A stretch of DNA of 64,000 nt from Sphingomonas_B tabacisoli (lineage in GTDB: Bacteria; Pseudomonadota; Alphaproteobacteria; Sphingomonadales; Sphingomonadaceae), in contig NZ_JBHUDY010000001.1 in NCBI RefSeq assembly GCF_042678385.1, forward strand, positions 992,001 through 1,056,000. The letters run 5' to 3'. The notes under the pieces were generated by a model. It did no database searches, had not been told where the DNA came from, and saw nothing but the letters and a program-made list of their open reading frames with translations. The position numbers were made by a program, and so were the translations under genes. Positions within the stretch are counted from its first letter, which is position 1, and every line of letters starts with the position of its first letter. Positions 18,466 to 26,033 of the stretch are shown one piece after another.

Positions 18466-21123
18466 ATGAAACACATTGTTAGCAAGGCGTTGCTTGCCGC
18501 AAGCCTGTCGCCGCTCGCGCTCGCCGCCCAGCCGGTCTTCGCGCAAGGCGTCGTCACCGCAGCCGACGACAGCGCGCCGGCGGATGCCGATTCGACGATC
18601 ATCGTCACCGGCACCCGGCGCGCCGACCGCACCGTCGCCGACAGCCCGGTGCCGGTCGACGTCATCACAGCGGAGAGCCTGACGACGTCCGGCTACACCG
18701 AGACGAACCGGCTGCTGAACGAGCAGATTCCGAGCTTCAACTTCCCGCAGCCCTCGATCACCGACGGCACCGACGTGGTCCGCCCGGCGACTTTGCGCGG
18801 CCTGAACCCCGATCAGACTCTCGTGCTGCTGAACGGCAAGCGCCGCCACACCTCGGCGCTCTTGAACATCAACGGCTCGGTCGGGCGCGGCACCGCAGCG
18901 GTGGACATCAACCTGATCCCGTCGATTGCCCTCGGCCGGGTCGAGGTGCTGCGCGACGGTGCGGCGGCCCAATATGGCTCCGACGCGATCGCCGGCGTCA
19001 TCAACTTCCAGCTGCGCGATGCGCCCGAAGGCGGCCGCATCACCGCGACCTATGGCGAGTACAACACCAATGTCCGCGGCATCCGCGAGGTGACCAGCGT
19101 GCTGACCGGCCCCGGCGGCACGCCTCTCACCAATCCCGACGGCACGCTGCAAGTGGCGCGCGGGGGGCAGGACCGGCACGTGGTCGACGGCCGCACGCTG
19201 ACGATCGCCGGCACGGTCGGCCTGCCGATCGGCGATGAAGGCGGGCATCTCAACCTGTCGGCCGAATATCAGATGCGCGATCCGACCAACCGCACCGGCC
19301 CGGACATTCGCCGCCAGTACAATCTGATCAACGGCGCGCTCGATCCGCGCGAGCTGACCTTCAACCGCATCAGCCATCGCTATGGTGATGCGAAGACGGA
19401 CGATCTGAAGCTCTTCATGAACTTCGGCGCGCCGATCACCGACGCGGTCGAGCTCTACGGCTATCTGACCTACGGCTATCGTGACGGCGAGAGCGCCGGC
19501 TTCTACCGCCTCGCAAGCGACGCGCGGAACGTTCCCGCGATCTATCCGAACGGTTTCCTGCCGCTGATCAACACGGACCTGAACGACTTCGAAGGCGTGC
19601 TGGGCATCAAGGGCGAAGTGGCCGGCTGGCGTTACGACCTGTCGGGCAGCTATGGCCGCAACGCGTTCGACTTCTTCATCACCAACACGCTCAATCGCTC
19701 GTTCGGCGCTGCGTCGCAGCTCGCTTTCGATTCGGGCGGCCTGCGTTACACCCAGGCGATGGGCAATCTCGACGTCAGCCGCGACATCACGGTCGGCTGG
19801 CTGAAAGACCTGACGCTCGCGGGCGGTCTCGAATATCGCCGCGAGACGTTCAAGATTCGCCCCGGCGAGCCGGCCAGCTACGGTAACGGACCCGCAGGCG
19901 GCGCGCCAGGCGCGCAGGTCTTCCCGGGCTTCAATCCGATCATTGGCGGCCAGCGCGTCGACCAGCAGCGCTCGCGGCATAACTTCTCGGCCTATGCCGA
20001 ACTCGACGCCGACGTGAACGACCGCATCAACGTGCAGGGCGCGGTGCGCTACGAGAATTACTCGGACTTCGGATCGAGCTTCAACGGCAAGGTCGCAGGA
20101 CGGTTCGAGTTTATTGACGGTGTCGCTGTGCGCGGCGCTTTCTCCACCGGCTTCCGCGCCCCCTCGCTGCAGCAGCAATTCTACGCCGCGCAGGCGACCA
20201 ACAACGTCAACGGCGTGCTGCTCGATACGGTGACGCTGCCGGTCGACAACCCGGTTGCGATCGCGCTGGGGGCGACGCCCCTGAAGCCCGAAAAGTCGCT
20301 GTCCTATTCGGCCGGCCTCGTCTTCACCGCGGTGCCACGGCTGAACGTCACGGTCGATCTGTATCAGGTCGACATCGACGACCGCATCGTCGTGACCGAC
20401 AACCTGACCGCGAGCCGCGATGCCGCCGGCAACCCGAGTGGCGCCAATCCCGGCTTCACGATCGCGCAGATCCTGAACAATGCGGGCTTCCGCACGGTCA
20501 GCGCCGCGCGCTTCTTCGTGAACGGCCTCGATTCGCGCACCCGCGGCATCGATGCCGTCGCGACCTATCGCTTCGACCTGGGCGATTGGGGCAGGCTCAG
20601 CGCCACGGCCGGGTTCAACTACAACAAGACCACGATCCGCCGCGTGCTCGCAGCGCCGGGACCGCTCGCCAATGTGCCCGGCCTGATCCTGTTCGGACGG
20701 CAGGAGCAGGGGCGGCTCGTCCGCGGCCAGCCGCGCACCAAGATCAACCTCGGCCTCGATTACGACTATGACCGTTTGGGCCTGACCTTCCGCGCCAACC
20801 GCTACGGCAAGGTCGAAGGCACGGGCGGTGAAATCGGTCCGGCGGGCAGCCTCGTCTTCAACGACAACTTCCTGAAGGCGCAGTGGGTGGCCGACGCCGA
20901 GGCGCGCTTCACCTTTGCCCAGCGTTTCGAGATCGCGGTCGGCGCGAACAACGTGTTCGACAGCTACCCGACGCCGGTGCCGACCGGCCAGGCAGGGACG
21001 AGCGCGACCAACGGTGCGGCGGTGTTCTTCCCGACCACCAACTATGTCGCGCCCTTCTCGAACTTCTCGCCGAACGGCTTCAACGGGCGCTTCATCTACG
21101 CCCGCGCGTCGGTGAAGTTCTGA
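18466..21123 (+). CDS. TonB-dependent outer membrane receptor
   Basis: The 885-residue product has a signal peptide (cleavage after about Ala26, AQPVFA), a TonB-box-like DSTIIVTGTR (around residues 43-52), a plug domain (about 60-190: VPVDVITAESL, LRGLNPDQTLVLLNGKRRH, VEVLRDGAAAQYGSDAIAGV) and a beta-barrel ending in a typical aromatic-terminated strand (IYARASVKF). It imports an unidentified ligand powered by TonB-ExbBD. The start MKHIVSKALL fits the export signal; a long open frame upstream is a shadow of the TolA-like gene. Confidence 0.95.
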   Translation: MKHIVSKALLAASLSPLALAAQPVFAQGVVTAADDSAPADADSTIIVTGTRRADRTVADSPVPVDVITAESLTTSGYTETNRLLNEQIPSFNFPQPSITDGTDVVRPATLRGLNPDQTLVLLNGKRRHTSALLNINGSVGRGTAAVDINLIPSIALGRVEVLRDGAAAQYGSDAIAGVINFQLRDAPEGGRITATYGEYNTNVRGIREVTSVLTGPGGTPLTNPDGTLQVARGGQDRHVVDGRTLTIAGTVGLPIGDEGGHLNLSAEYQMRDPTNRTGPDIRRQYNLINGALDPRELTFNRISHRYGDAKTDDLKLFMNFGAPITDAVELYGYLTYGYRDGESAGFYRLASDARNVPAIYPNGFLPLINTDLNDFEGVLGIKGEVAGWRYDLSGSYGRNAFDFFITNTLNRSFGAASQLAFDSGGLRYTQAMGNLDVSRDITVGWLKDLTLAGGLEYRRETFKIRPGEPASYGNGPAGGAPGAQVFPGFNPIIGGQRVDQQRSRHNFSAYAELDADVNDRINVQGAVRYENYSDFGSSFNGKVAGRFEFIDGVAVRGAFSTGFRAPSLQQQFYAAQATNNVNGVLLDTVTLPVDNPVAIALGATPLKPEKSLSYSAGLVFTAVPRLNVTVDLYQVDIDDRIVVTDNLTASRDAAGNPSGANPGFTIAQILNNAGFRTVSAARFFVNGLDSRTRGIDAVATYRFDLGDWGRLSATAGFNYNKTTIRRVLAAPGPLANVPGLILFGRQEQGRLVRGQPRTKINLGLDYDYDRLGLTFRANRYGKVEGTGGEIGPAGSLVFNDNFLKAQWVADAEARFTFAQRFEIAVGANNVFDSYPTPVPTGQAGTSATNGAAVFFPTTNYVAPFSNFSPNGFNGRFIYARASVKF

Positions 21124-21130
21124 TGGTCGG

Positions 21131-21156
21131 GCCGGGCGGAGTTCGCTCCGCCCGGC
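21131..21156. terminator. UUCG-tetraloop hairpin between convergent genes
   Basis: A perfect 11-bp stem, GCCGGGCGGAG (21131-21141) and CTCCGCCCGGC (21146-21156), is closed by TTCG. It lies 7 bases after the receptor stop and just before the sufE stop on the other strand. No long T tract follows, so termination efficiency is uncertain, but an exceptionally stable stem-loop is clear. Confidence 0.75.
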
Positions 21157-21162
21157 TCCTCG

Positions 21163-21570
21163 TCAGCCGGCGTAACGCGCAGCGGTCTCGCGGATCAGGG
21201 CGATCATGTTCGGGATGCCCTGCGTGCGGTTGGAGCTGAGCTGGTTCTTCAGGTCGAACGGCGCGAGCGCCCCTTCGATGTCGGCGGCCAGGATTTCGGC
21301 CGGCGTGCGGTCCTGCACCGTCAGCAGCACAAGCGCGACGATCCCCTTGGTGATGTGCGCGTCGCTGTCGGCAAGGAAGTGCAGCCGTCCGTCGGCCTCG
21401 CGCATCGGATAGACCCAGACCTGCGCCGAGCAGCCGCGCACCTTGGTGGCGTCGGTCTTCAGCGCATCCGGCATCGGCTCGAGTGCGCGGCCTAAATCGA
21501 TCAGCAGCCGATAACGATCATCGGCGTCGAGCAGTTCGTAATCGGAGAAAATGTCGGAAAGATTGGACAT
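21163..21570 (-). CDS. sufE: SufE family cysteine desulfurase sulfur acceptor
   Basis: The 135-residue product has the catalytic VRGCSAQVWVYP (Cys near residue 51), which takes persulfide sulfur from SufS, then HFLADSDAHITKGIVALVL and the closing FDLKNQLSSNRTQGI. Length is right for SufE. The start MSNLSDIFSDYELL is used; the open frame extends upstream through the neighbouring repeat. No suf operon is nearby, which is common for a stand-alone sufE. Confidence 0.95.
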   Translation of the reverse strand: MSNLSDIFSDYELLDADDRYRLLIDLGRALEPMPDALKTDATKVRGCSAQVWVYPMREADGRLHFLADSDAHITKGIVALVLLTVQDRTPAEILAADIEGALAPFDLKNQLSSNRTQGIPNMIALIRETAARYAG

Positions 21571-21599
21571 GGGAGGCGGATAGTCTCTGCCCTCCCGTT

Positions 21600-21691
21600 C
21601 GTCACCCCGGACTTGATCCGGGGTCCCGCTTCTCTTCATTTCCGTTAACCGGCGGAGGGAAGCGGGATGCCGGATCAAGTCCGGCATGACG
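21600..21691. repeat. Palindromic repeat (CGTCACCCCGG class)
   Basis: Arms at 21600-21631 and 21660-21691 are inverted copies, each with an internal hairpin (CCCCGGACTTGATCCGGGG, GCCGGATCAAGTCCGGC). It belongs to the family found at 14183 and 58399. It separates sufE from the last psp-operon gene on the same strand and could end or trim the psp transcript. Confidence 0.9.
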
Positions 21692-21699
21692 GGGATGAG

Positions 21700-21936
21700 T
21701 TACAGATCGACGCCCGCGGCGATTGCTTCGAGCTTGCGGATGCGTTCCTTCAGGTCCGCGATCTCGATCCGCGAGCTCATCGACGGGGCAGGGGCGGCAT
21801 GATCGGTCGTGCGGGCCTGCAGCTCCAGCCGCTTCAGCTCCAGCCAGCCGCGCCAGCCGCGCAAGGCGCCGGCGGTGAGCAGGCCGATGCCCGCAAGCCC
21901 CACCAGACCCATTTCAAGATAGACGCTCGGTTCCAT
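21700..21936 (-). CDS. Small membrane/coiled-coil protein of the psp operon
   Basis: The 78-residue product has one membrane helix (residues 8-28), a basic-Trp segment, and a C-terminal coil SRIEIADLKERIRKLEAIAAGVDL. The coil resembles the R(I/V)xxLExIA pattern in its upstream neighbours, so it looks like a shortened PspB-like paralogue. It is the last gene of the psp run, 26 bases after the preceding gene. Function is inferred only from context (membrane stress). Confidence 0.7.
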   Translation of the reverse strand: MEPSVYLEMGLVGLAGIGLLTAGALRGWRGWLELKRLELQARTTDHAAPAPSMSSRIEIADLKERIRKLEAIAAGVDL

Positions 21937-21962
21937 CTTCGTGTCTCCTCAAGCCGTCCCGC

Positions 21963-22223
21963 TCAGCTATCGCGGGACCGCAAGGCTTCGATTTCACGTT
22001 CAAGGGCGCGGGGGCCGGCATCATCCGTCGCCAGCCGTTCCAGCACCGCGATCCGCTCCTTCAGGGTGCGGACCTCCTCGCGGAGCCGCCGGGATTCGGC
22101 ATCGTCGGCAACGCCCAGGGCCGCATCGCGCCGGCGCCGGCGTCCACCGCCGAACATCGTTTGCAGGACGCGCCCGATCGTGACGACGATCACGATCCCC
22201 AGCACCATTTCGAACGGGTTCAT
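21963..22223 (-). CDS. PspB-like small membrane protein
   Basis: The 86-residue product has an N-terminal helix MNPFEMVLGIVIVVTIGRVLQ, then a strongly basic patch (GGGRRRRRD) and a coil with RLREEVRTLKERIAVLERLA followed by an acidic/Leu end (LEREIEALR). The order helix, basic patch, coil is the PspB plan. It lies between two similar genes in the psp operon and probably takes part in the envelope stress complex with PspA/PspC; this is inference. Confidence 0.75.
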   Translation of the reverse strand: MNPFEMVLGIVIVVTIGRVLQTMFGGGRRRRRDAALGVADDAESRRLREEVRTLKERIAVLERLATDDAGPRALEREIEALRSRDS

Positions 22224-22248
22224 GTCATTCTTCTCCCGGAATCTCGTG

Positions 22249-22512
22249 TCAGTTCAGCGGCTGGTCGCGAAGGCGGTCGATTTCGCCGGCGATATCCGAG
22301 CCGCGATCGGTGGCGATCCGCTCAAGCACCCGGACCCGCTGCTCCAACCGCTCGGTATGCGCCGCATATTGGGCGGCCTTTTCGGCGGTGAGGCCGGCCT
22401 GGGCTTCGAGCTGCTTCTCCTTATAGTCGAAGAAGCGCTTGGCCATCCCGGCGATGATGAAGGCCACCATGAAGAAGAAGCCCAGCATCATCGAAAAAGC
22501 GCCCATGCCCAT
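22249..22512 (-). CDS. PspB-like small membrane protein
   Basis: The 87-residue product starts at the ATG at 22512, which has GGAG eight bases upstream; a longer frame from 22545 lacks a site. An N-terminal membrane helix (MGMGAFSMMLGFFFMVAFII) is followed by a KRFFDYKEKQLEAQ segment and a coil ending RLEQRVRVLERIATDRGSDI, then EIDRLRD. It resembles the PspB encoded at 22978-23253 (RLDDRLHSIERIIAAD). It is the fourth PspA-downstream gene. Confidence 0.78.
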   Translation of the reverse strand: MGMGAFSMMLGFFFMVAFIIAGMAKRFFDYKEKQLEAQAGLTAEKAAQYAAHTERLEQRVRVLERIATDRGSDIAGEIDRLRDQPLN

Positions 22513-22593
22513 AGTTACAGCTCCCCAGTCTTGCCTGGCCGCCACCCTCCCGCGGCGGCCAAGCGATTTCGATGAAAGTGTCGTCGGCTTCGA

Positions 22594-22974
22594 TCAGCGC
22601 AGCGAGTCGATCTCGTCGGCCAGGCGGCGGTTGCGGCTGGTGTAGAAAAGCTCGACATCGGCAAGGCGGCGGTCGATGTCGCGCAAGCGCCCGCGGACTT
22701 CGCGAGTGGTGCGCGCCGGCGACCGGCGGACGCCTTGCCAGAACTGCTCTTCGTCCTTGTCGCTGTAGAGGCCATAGGGTTTCGGCTTGGCGATCCAGGC
22801 CGCGGCCCAGTAGGCGAGCAGCGTCCAGGGAAAGGCCCCGGCGAGGGTGATGGCGACCAGCCCGATGCGGACCAGCGTCACGTCCCACCCCATGTAGTCG
22901 GCGAGACCCGAACAAACCCCGAGCCACTTCTTGTTCTGCTTGTCGAGGTAGAAGCGGGTGCGGCTTGCGCTCAT
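22594..22974 (-). CDS. pspC: PspC domain envelope stress protein
   Basis: The 126-residue product has a PspC domain: FYLDKQNKKWLGVCSGLADY (residues 8-27), then WDVTLVRIGLVAITLAGAFP and a membrane helix TLLAYWAAAWIAKP. A C-terminal helical region ends RNRRLADEIDSLR, echoing the coils of the PspB-like neighbours. PspC senses envelope stress and binds PspA/PspB in enterobacteria. It follows pspB by three bases. Confidence 0.93.
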   Translation of the reverse strand: MSASRTRFYLDKQNKKWLGVCSGLADYMGWDVTLVRIGLVAITLAGAFPWTLLAYWAAAWIAKPKPYGLYSDKDEEQFWQGVRRSPARTTREVRGRLRDIDRRLADVELFYTSRNRRLADEIDSLR

Positions 22975-22977
22975 GGC

Positions 22978-23253
22978 TTAGTTCTCCCTGATCTGGCGAA
23001 TATCGGCCCTGGGCAGCTCCGGCGCGGGGCGGCGGGTTTCCAGTTCCGGATGATCGGCGGCGATGATCCGCTCGATCGAATGCAGGCGGTCGTCGAGGCG
23101 ACGGGCGGTTTCGTAGAGCTCGTCGAGCAGGTTCTCGTCCTCGCGGCTGATGCTCCCCGACTTCTTCCACTGCGTGATGTAGTGGAGGATGATCCAGGGC
23201 AGCCCGATGAACAGAATGCCGCAGACGAGCACGGGCACAACGATGTCATCCAT
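22978..23253 (-). CDS. pspB: Phage shock protein B
   Basis: The 91-residue product has an N-terminal membrane helix (VVPVLVCGILFIGLPWIILHY, residues 5-25), then ITQWKKSGSISREDENLLDEL, which is the PspB signature, and the coil RRLDDRLHSIERIIAADHPE. It lies three bases downstream of pspA and upstream of pspC, the standard psp order. Confidence 0.94.
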   Translation of the reverse strand: MDDIVVPVLVCGILFIGLPWIILHYITQWKKSGSISREDENLLDELYETARRLDDRLHSIERIIAADHPELETRRPAPELPRADIRQIREN

Positions 23254-23256
23254 GCC

Positions 23257-23925
23257 TTAACCCTCCCGGTTGGCGAGGCGCGCTTTCAGCGCCTCCAGCT
23301 CGGCATCGACCTTATCGCTGGAACGCAGTTCGGAGAACTGGTCCTCGAGCGTCTTGGGCTCGCCCATCGCGGCGGCGTCGGCGCGGCCCTCGGCAAGGTC
23401 GACGCGGCGTTCCAGCACTTCGAAGCGGCTGAACGCATCCTCGACCCGCGCGCCGGCATAGGCCTCCCGCAGCTTCATGCGGTTGTGCGCGCTTTCCATG
23501 CGGGCGACGATCGCGTTCTGGCGGGCGCGGGCTTCGCGCAGCTTCTGCTGCAGCTTTGCGATGTCGGCCTCGGAGGCCTGAAGGGCGTCGTCGAGCACTT
23601 CGATCTCGGCTTTCAACTGCTCGGCCATGTCGGCGGCTTTCTGGCGCTCGATCAGCGCAGCCTTGGCGAGGTCCTCGCGGTCCTTGCTCAGCGCCAGCTC
23701 GGCCTTCTCGGTCCAGTTCGACTGGAGGTTTTCGAGCTTGGCGATGTGGCGGCGCATCTCCTTCTGGTCGGCGATCGTGCGCGCGGCGGAGGCGCGGACT
23801 TCGACCAGGGTCTCTTCCATCTCCAGGATGATCATGCGGATCATCTTCGCCGGGTCTTCGGCACGATCGAGAAGGTCGGTCATGTTGGCGGCGATGATGT
23901 CTCGGGTTCTGGAAAAAATGCCCAT
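23257..23925 (-). CDS. pspA: Phage shock protein A
   Basis: The 222-residue product is a nearly all-helical PspA/IM30 protein. Its N-terminal amphipathic helix is MGIFSRTRDIIAANMTDLLD, followed by AEDPAKMIRMIILEMEETLV and a long coiled coil. It binds stressed inner membrane and holds PspF inactive. The start at 23925 fits the family exactly and has an AGGAG site; an upstream open frame is spurious. Its leader contains a strong hairpin, and the sigma-54 promoter lies about 280 bases upstream, beyond a small unlisted gene. Confidence 0.97.
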   Translation of the reverse strand: MGIFSRTRDIIAANMTDLLDRAEDPAKMIRMIILEMEETLVEVRASAARTIADQKEMRRHIAKLENLQSNWTEKAELALSKDREDLAKAALIERQKAADMAEQLKAEIEVLDDALQASEADIAKLQQKLREARARQNAIVARMESAHNRMKLREAYAGARVEDAFSRFEVLERRVDLAEGRADAAAMGEPKTLEDQFSELRSSDKVDAELEALKARLANREG

Positions 23926-23952
23926 CGGGGAAACTCCTGGAGGAAAGGGGAT

Positions 23953-23985
23953 GCCGGGGCGGGCAAGGGGGGAACCCGCCCCGGC
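23953..23985 (-). promoter_or_regulatory. Intercistronic hairpin between the psp leader gene and pspA
   Basis: A perfect 11-bp inverted repeat, GCCGGGGCGGG (23953-23963) and CCCGCCCCGGC (23975-23985), lies 8 bases after the small gene's stop and about 28 bases before the pspA start. No T tract follows on the minus strand. It may set the ratio of leader-gene to pspA message by stabilising or partly ending the transcript. Confidence 0.65.
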
Positions 23986-23993
23986 CTGAGTCG

Positions 23994-24134
23994 TCAGGCG
24001 CGAACGCTGCTGGCGACCAAGGGACGAACCTCCACCGCGCCTGCCGGGCCGACCGCGCTCAGCACGCAAGTGGCGCTGAACAGGACGGTGCAGACCAGAA
24101 CGGAGAAGGTCTTTTTGGCTTCGAAGTTAAACAT
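23994..24134 (-). CDS. 46-residue exported or membrane peptide, first gene of the psp operon
   Basis: An ATG at 24134 with a good AGGAG site (spacing 7) opens a 46-codon frame ending TGA at 23994-23996. The product begins MFNFEAKKTFSVLVCTVLFS, a positively charged start followed by a hydrophobic core (residues 10-28). It then has VGPAGAVEVRPL, which could be a signal-peptidase site after AGA, leaving a mature part of only about 13 residues. It lies between the sigma-54 promoter and pspA, so it should be the first cistron of the stress operon. Function is unknown; a membrane-embedded micropeptide or a translated leader are both possible. Confidence 0.72.
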   Translation of the reverse strand: MFNFEAKKTFSVLVCTVLFSATCVLSAVGPAGAVEVRPLVASSVRA

Positions 24135-24201
24135 GGCGTGCTCCTCATGGACTTATTCGTGGAAGTAATCGCCGCCTTGCCAGCGGCTTCGTCCTATCTT
24201 T

Positions 24202-24218
24202 TGCAGGGGGTGTGCCAA
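24202..24218 (-). promoter_or_regulatory. Sigma-54 promoter of the psp operon
   Basis: On the minus strand TTGGCAC (24218-24212), ACCCC and CTGCA (24206-24202) match the -24/-12 consensus TGGCAC-N5-TTGCA with one mismatch. It points at the small gene and pspA and lies in the pspF-psp divergent gap, as in enterobacteria. An imperfect palindrome (AAAAATGGCAG 24224-24234 and CTGCGGTTTTT 24239-24249) directly upstream may be a PspF or autoregulatory site. Confidence 0.85.
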
Positions 24219-24317
24219 GTTCGAAAAATGGCAGAAAACTGCGGTTTTTAGGTCTGAAAGGCCGGCGTGGAAACAAGCGCCTTGCCAAGGCTTGGGAAAA
24301 TCCGCCATGTTCTGGCG

Positions 24318-25352
24318 ATGGAGCGGGAAAGCGTTTTCATCGGCCAGTCGCTGGCCTTTCTGGACTCGGTGGAACGGGCCAGCCGCGCGGCGGCGCTGAA
24401 CCGCCCCGTGCTGGTGATCGGCGAGCGCGGGACCGGCAAGGAACTGGTCGCCGAACGCCTGCATCGCCTGTCCCCGCGCTGGGACGGCCCCTTAATCGTG
24501 ATGAACTGCGCGGCGCTGCCCGAGACGCTGATCGAGGCGGAGCTGTTCGGCCACGAAGCCGGCGCCTTCACTGGCGCCACGCGCGCGCGGGCCGGGCGGT
24601 TCGAAGAAGCGGACGGCGGAACCCTGTTCCTGGACGAGCTGGGCACGCTTTCGGCGGCGGCGCAGGAGCGGTTGCTGCGCGCGGTCGAATATGGCGAAGT
24701 GACCCGTATCGGCGCGTCGCGGCCAGTGAATGTCGACGTCCGCATCGTCGCCGCGACCAACGAGAACCTGCCGGCCCTGGTCGAGCAGAACCGCTTCCGC
24801 GCCGACCTGCTGGACCGGCTGAGCTTCGAAGTCATCACGCTCCCGCCCCTTCGCGCGCGCGAAGGAGACGTGCCGGTGCTGGCCGAACATTTCGGACGTC
24901 GCATGGCGGCGGAGCTGGGCTGGGAACGCTGGCCGGGCTTTTCGAAAGCGGCGATGGAGACGCTGACCGGCTATGACTGGCCCGGCAATGTGCGCGAGCT
25001 GCGCAACGTGATCGAGCGCGCGGTCTATCGCTGGGAGAACGAGGCCCACGCGATCGAGTCGATCGAGTTCGATCCGTTCGCTTCGCCCTGGAAGCCGAAA
25101 GGCGAGGCGGCGCGGTCGCTGACGCCCGCCACCGCGTCGGCGCAGCCCGTTCCTGCCGTCGCCGCGAACGACGAACTGGAATGCGCCGACTTCAAGGCTG
25201 CCTGCGACGAATATGAGAAGAAGCTGCTGATCGCGGCGCTTAAACGCTGCCGCTTCAACCAGCGCGTGACCGCCAAGGCGTTGGCGCTCACCTACGACCA
25301 ATTGCGCCATGCGCTGAGGCGCCACGATTTGCTGCAAGCCGGCGGTTCGTGA
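24318..25352 (+). CDS. pspF: PspF, sigma-54 enhancer-binding activator
   Basis: The 344-residue AAA+ activator has no receiver domain, as expected of PspF. It shows Walker A GERGTGKE (residues 35-42), GAFTGA (82-87), Walker B GGTLFLDE, the arginine-finger region FRADLLDRLSFEV, and a C-terminal Fis-type HTH (FNQRVTAKALALTYDQLRHA). It drives the divergent psp operon and is inhibited by PspA. The ATG at 24318 gives a PspF-like N-terminus; a GTG at 24267 would add 17 residues. Confidence 0.93.
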   Translation: MERESVFIGQSLAFLDSVERASRAAALNRPVLVIGERGTGKELVAERLHRLSPRWDGPLIVMNCAALPETLIEAELFGHEAGAFTGATRARAGRFEEADGGTLFLDELGTLSAAAQERLLRAVEYGEVTRIGASRPVNVDVRIVAATNENLPALVEQNRFRADLLDRLSFEVITLPPLRAREGDVPVLAEHFGRRMAAELGWERWPGFSKAAMETLTGYDWPGNVRELRNVIERAVYRWENEAHAIESIEFDPFASPWKPKGEAARSLTPATASAQPVPAVAANDELECADFKAACDEYEKKLLIAALKRCRFNQRVTAKALALTYDQLRHALRRHDLLQAGGS

Positions 25353-25383
25353 TATTCTTCGGCCCTCTACAGTGGAGGGTCGA

Positions 25384-25938
25384 ATGCGCTTCTCCTCTTG
25401 TCTGGCGGCCGGCGCCTTGCTGGTTCCCGGCGCCGCCTCCGCATCCAGCATGGTGATCGGCACGGGCCTTGCACGCATGTGCTATGAAGCGGCCGATACC
25501 GACCGGGCAACGGCCGCCACGCTGGACGTCTGCACCCGCGCGCTGACCGATGAGCCGCTGATGCTGGACGATCAGGTCGCCACCTTCGTCAATCGCGGCA
25601 TCATCCGGACGCGGCTCAACGACTGGAACGGCGCGCTGGCCGATTACAACCAGGCGATCAAGCTGAACCCCGCCACCGCCGAAGCCTATCTGAACAAGGG
25701 CTCTCTGGTCCTGAGGCAGATGCACGACTGGCAACAGGCGCGCAGCCTGTTCGACGCGGCGCTGCAGCACCGGACCAGCCATCCGGAGATCGCCTATTAC
25801 GGTCGCGCCGTTTCAAGCGAGCTGGCCGGCGACTATGCGGGCGCGATGGCCGATTATCAGAAGGCAAGCGAACTGGCGCCGAACTGGGAGCAGCCGAAGA
25901 AGGAGCTGGCGCGCTTCTCCGTGCGGAAACGCGGCTGA
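25384..25938 (+). CDS. Secreted tetratricopeptide-repeat protein
   Basis: The 184-residue product has a signal peptide (MRFSSCLAAGALLVPGAASA) and three TPR units from about residue 65: FVNRGIIRTRLNDWNGALAD, AYLNKGSLVLRQMHDWQQAR and AYYGRAVSSELAGDYAGAMA. It is presumably a periplasmic scaffold. The start at 25384 has a GGAGGG site and begins the signal peptide; a GTG four codons upstream does not. It has no operon partner. Confidence 0.85.
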   Translation: MRFSSCLAAGALLVPGAASASSMVIGTGLARMCYEAADTDRATAATLDVCTRALTDEPLMLDDQVATFVNRGIIRTRLNDWNGALADYNQAIKLNPATAEAYLNKGSLVLRQMHDWQQARSLFDAALQHRTSHPEIAYYGRAVSSELAGDYAGAMADYQKASELAPNWEQPKKELARFSVRKRG

Positions 25939-26033
25939 TCGAAGCTTTTCGTCGGCCTGATCAAGAAAGTTTCGCAGCCGGCATCGTCTCCATGCGTTAG
26001 GGGCACCGACACCCGTAACGTTGGAGAACCGCC

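Noticed and set aside
17803..20178. A 791-codon version of the TolA-like gene
   Set aside because: Only the last 171 codons have recognisable protein sequence; the rest is antisense of the TonB-dependent receptor.
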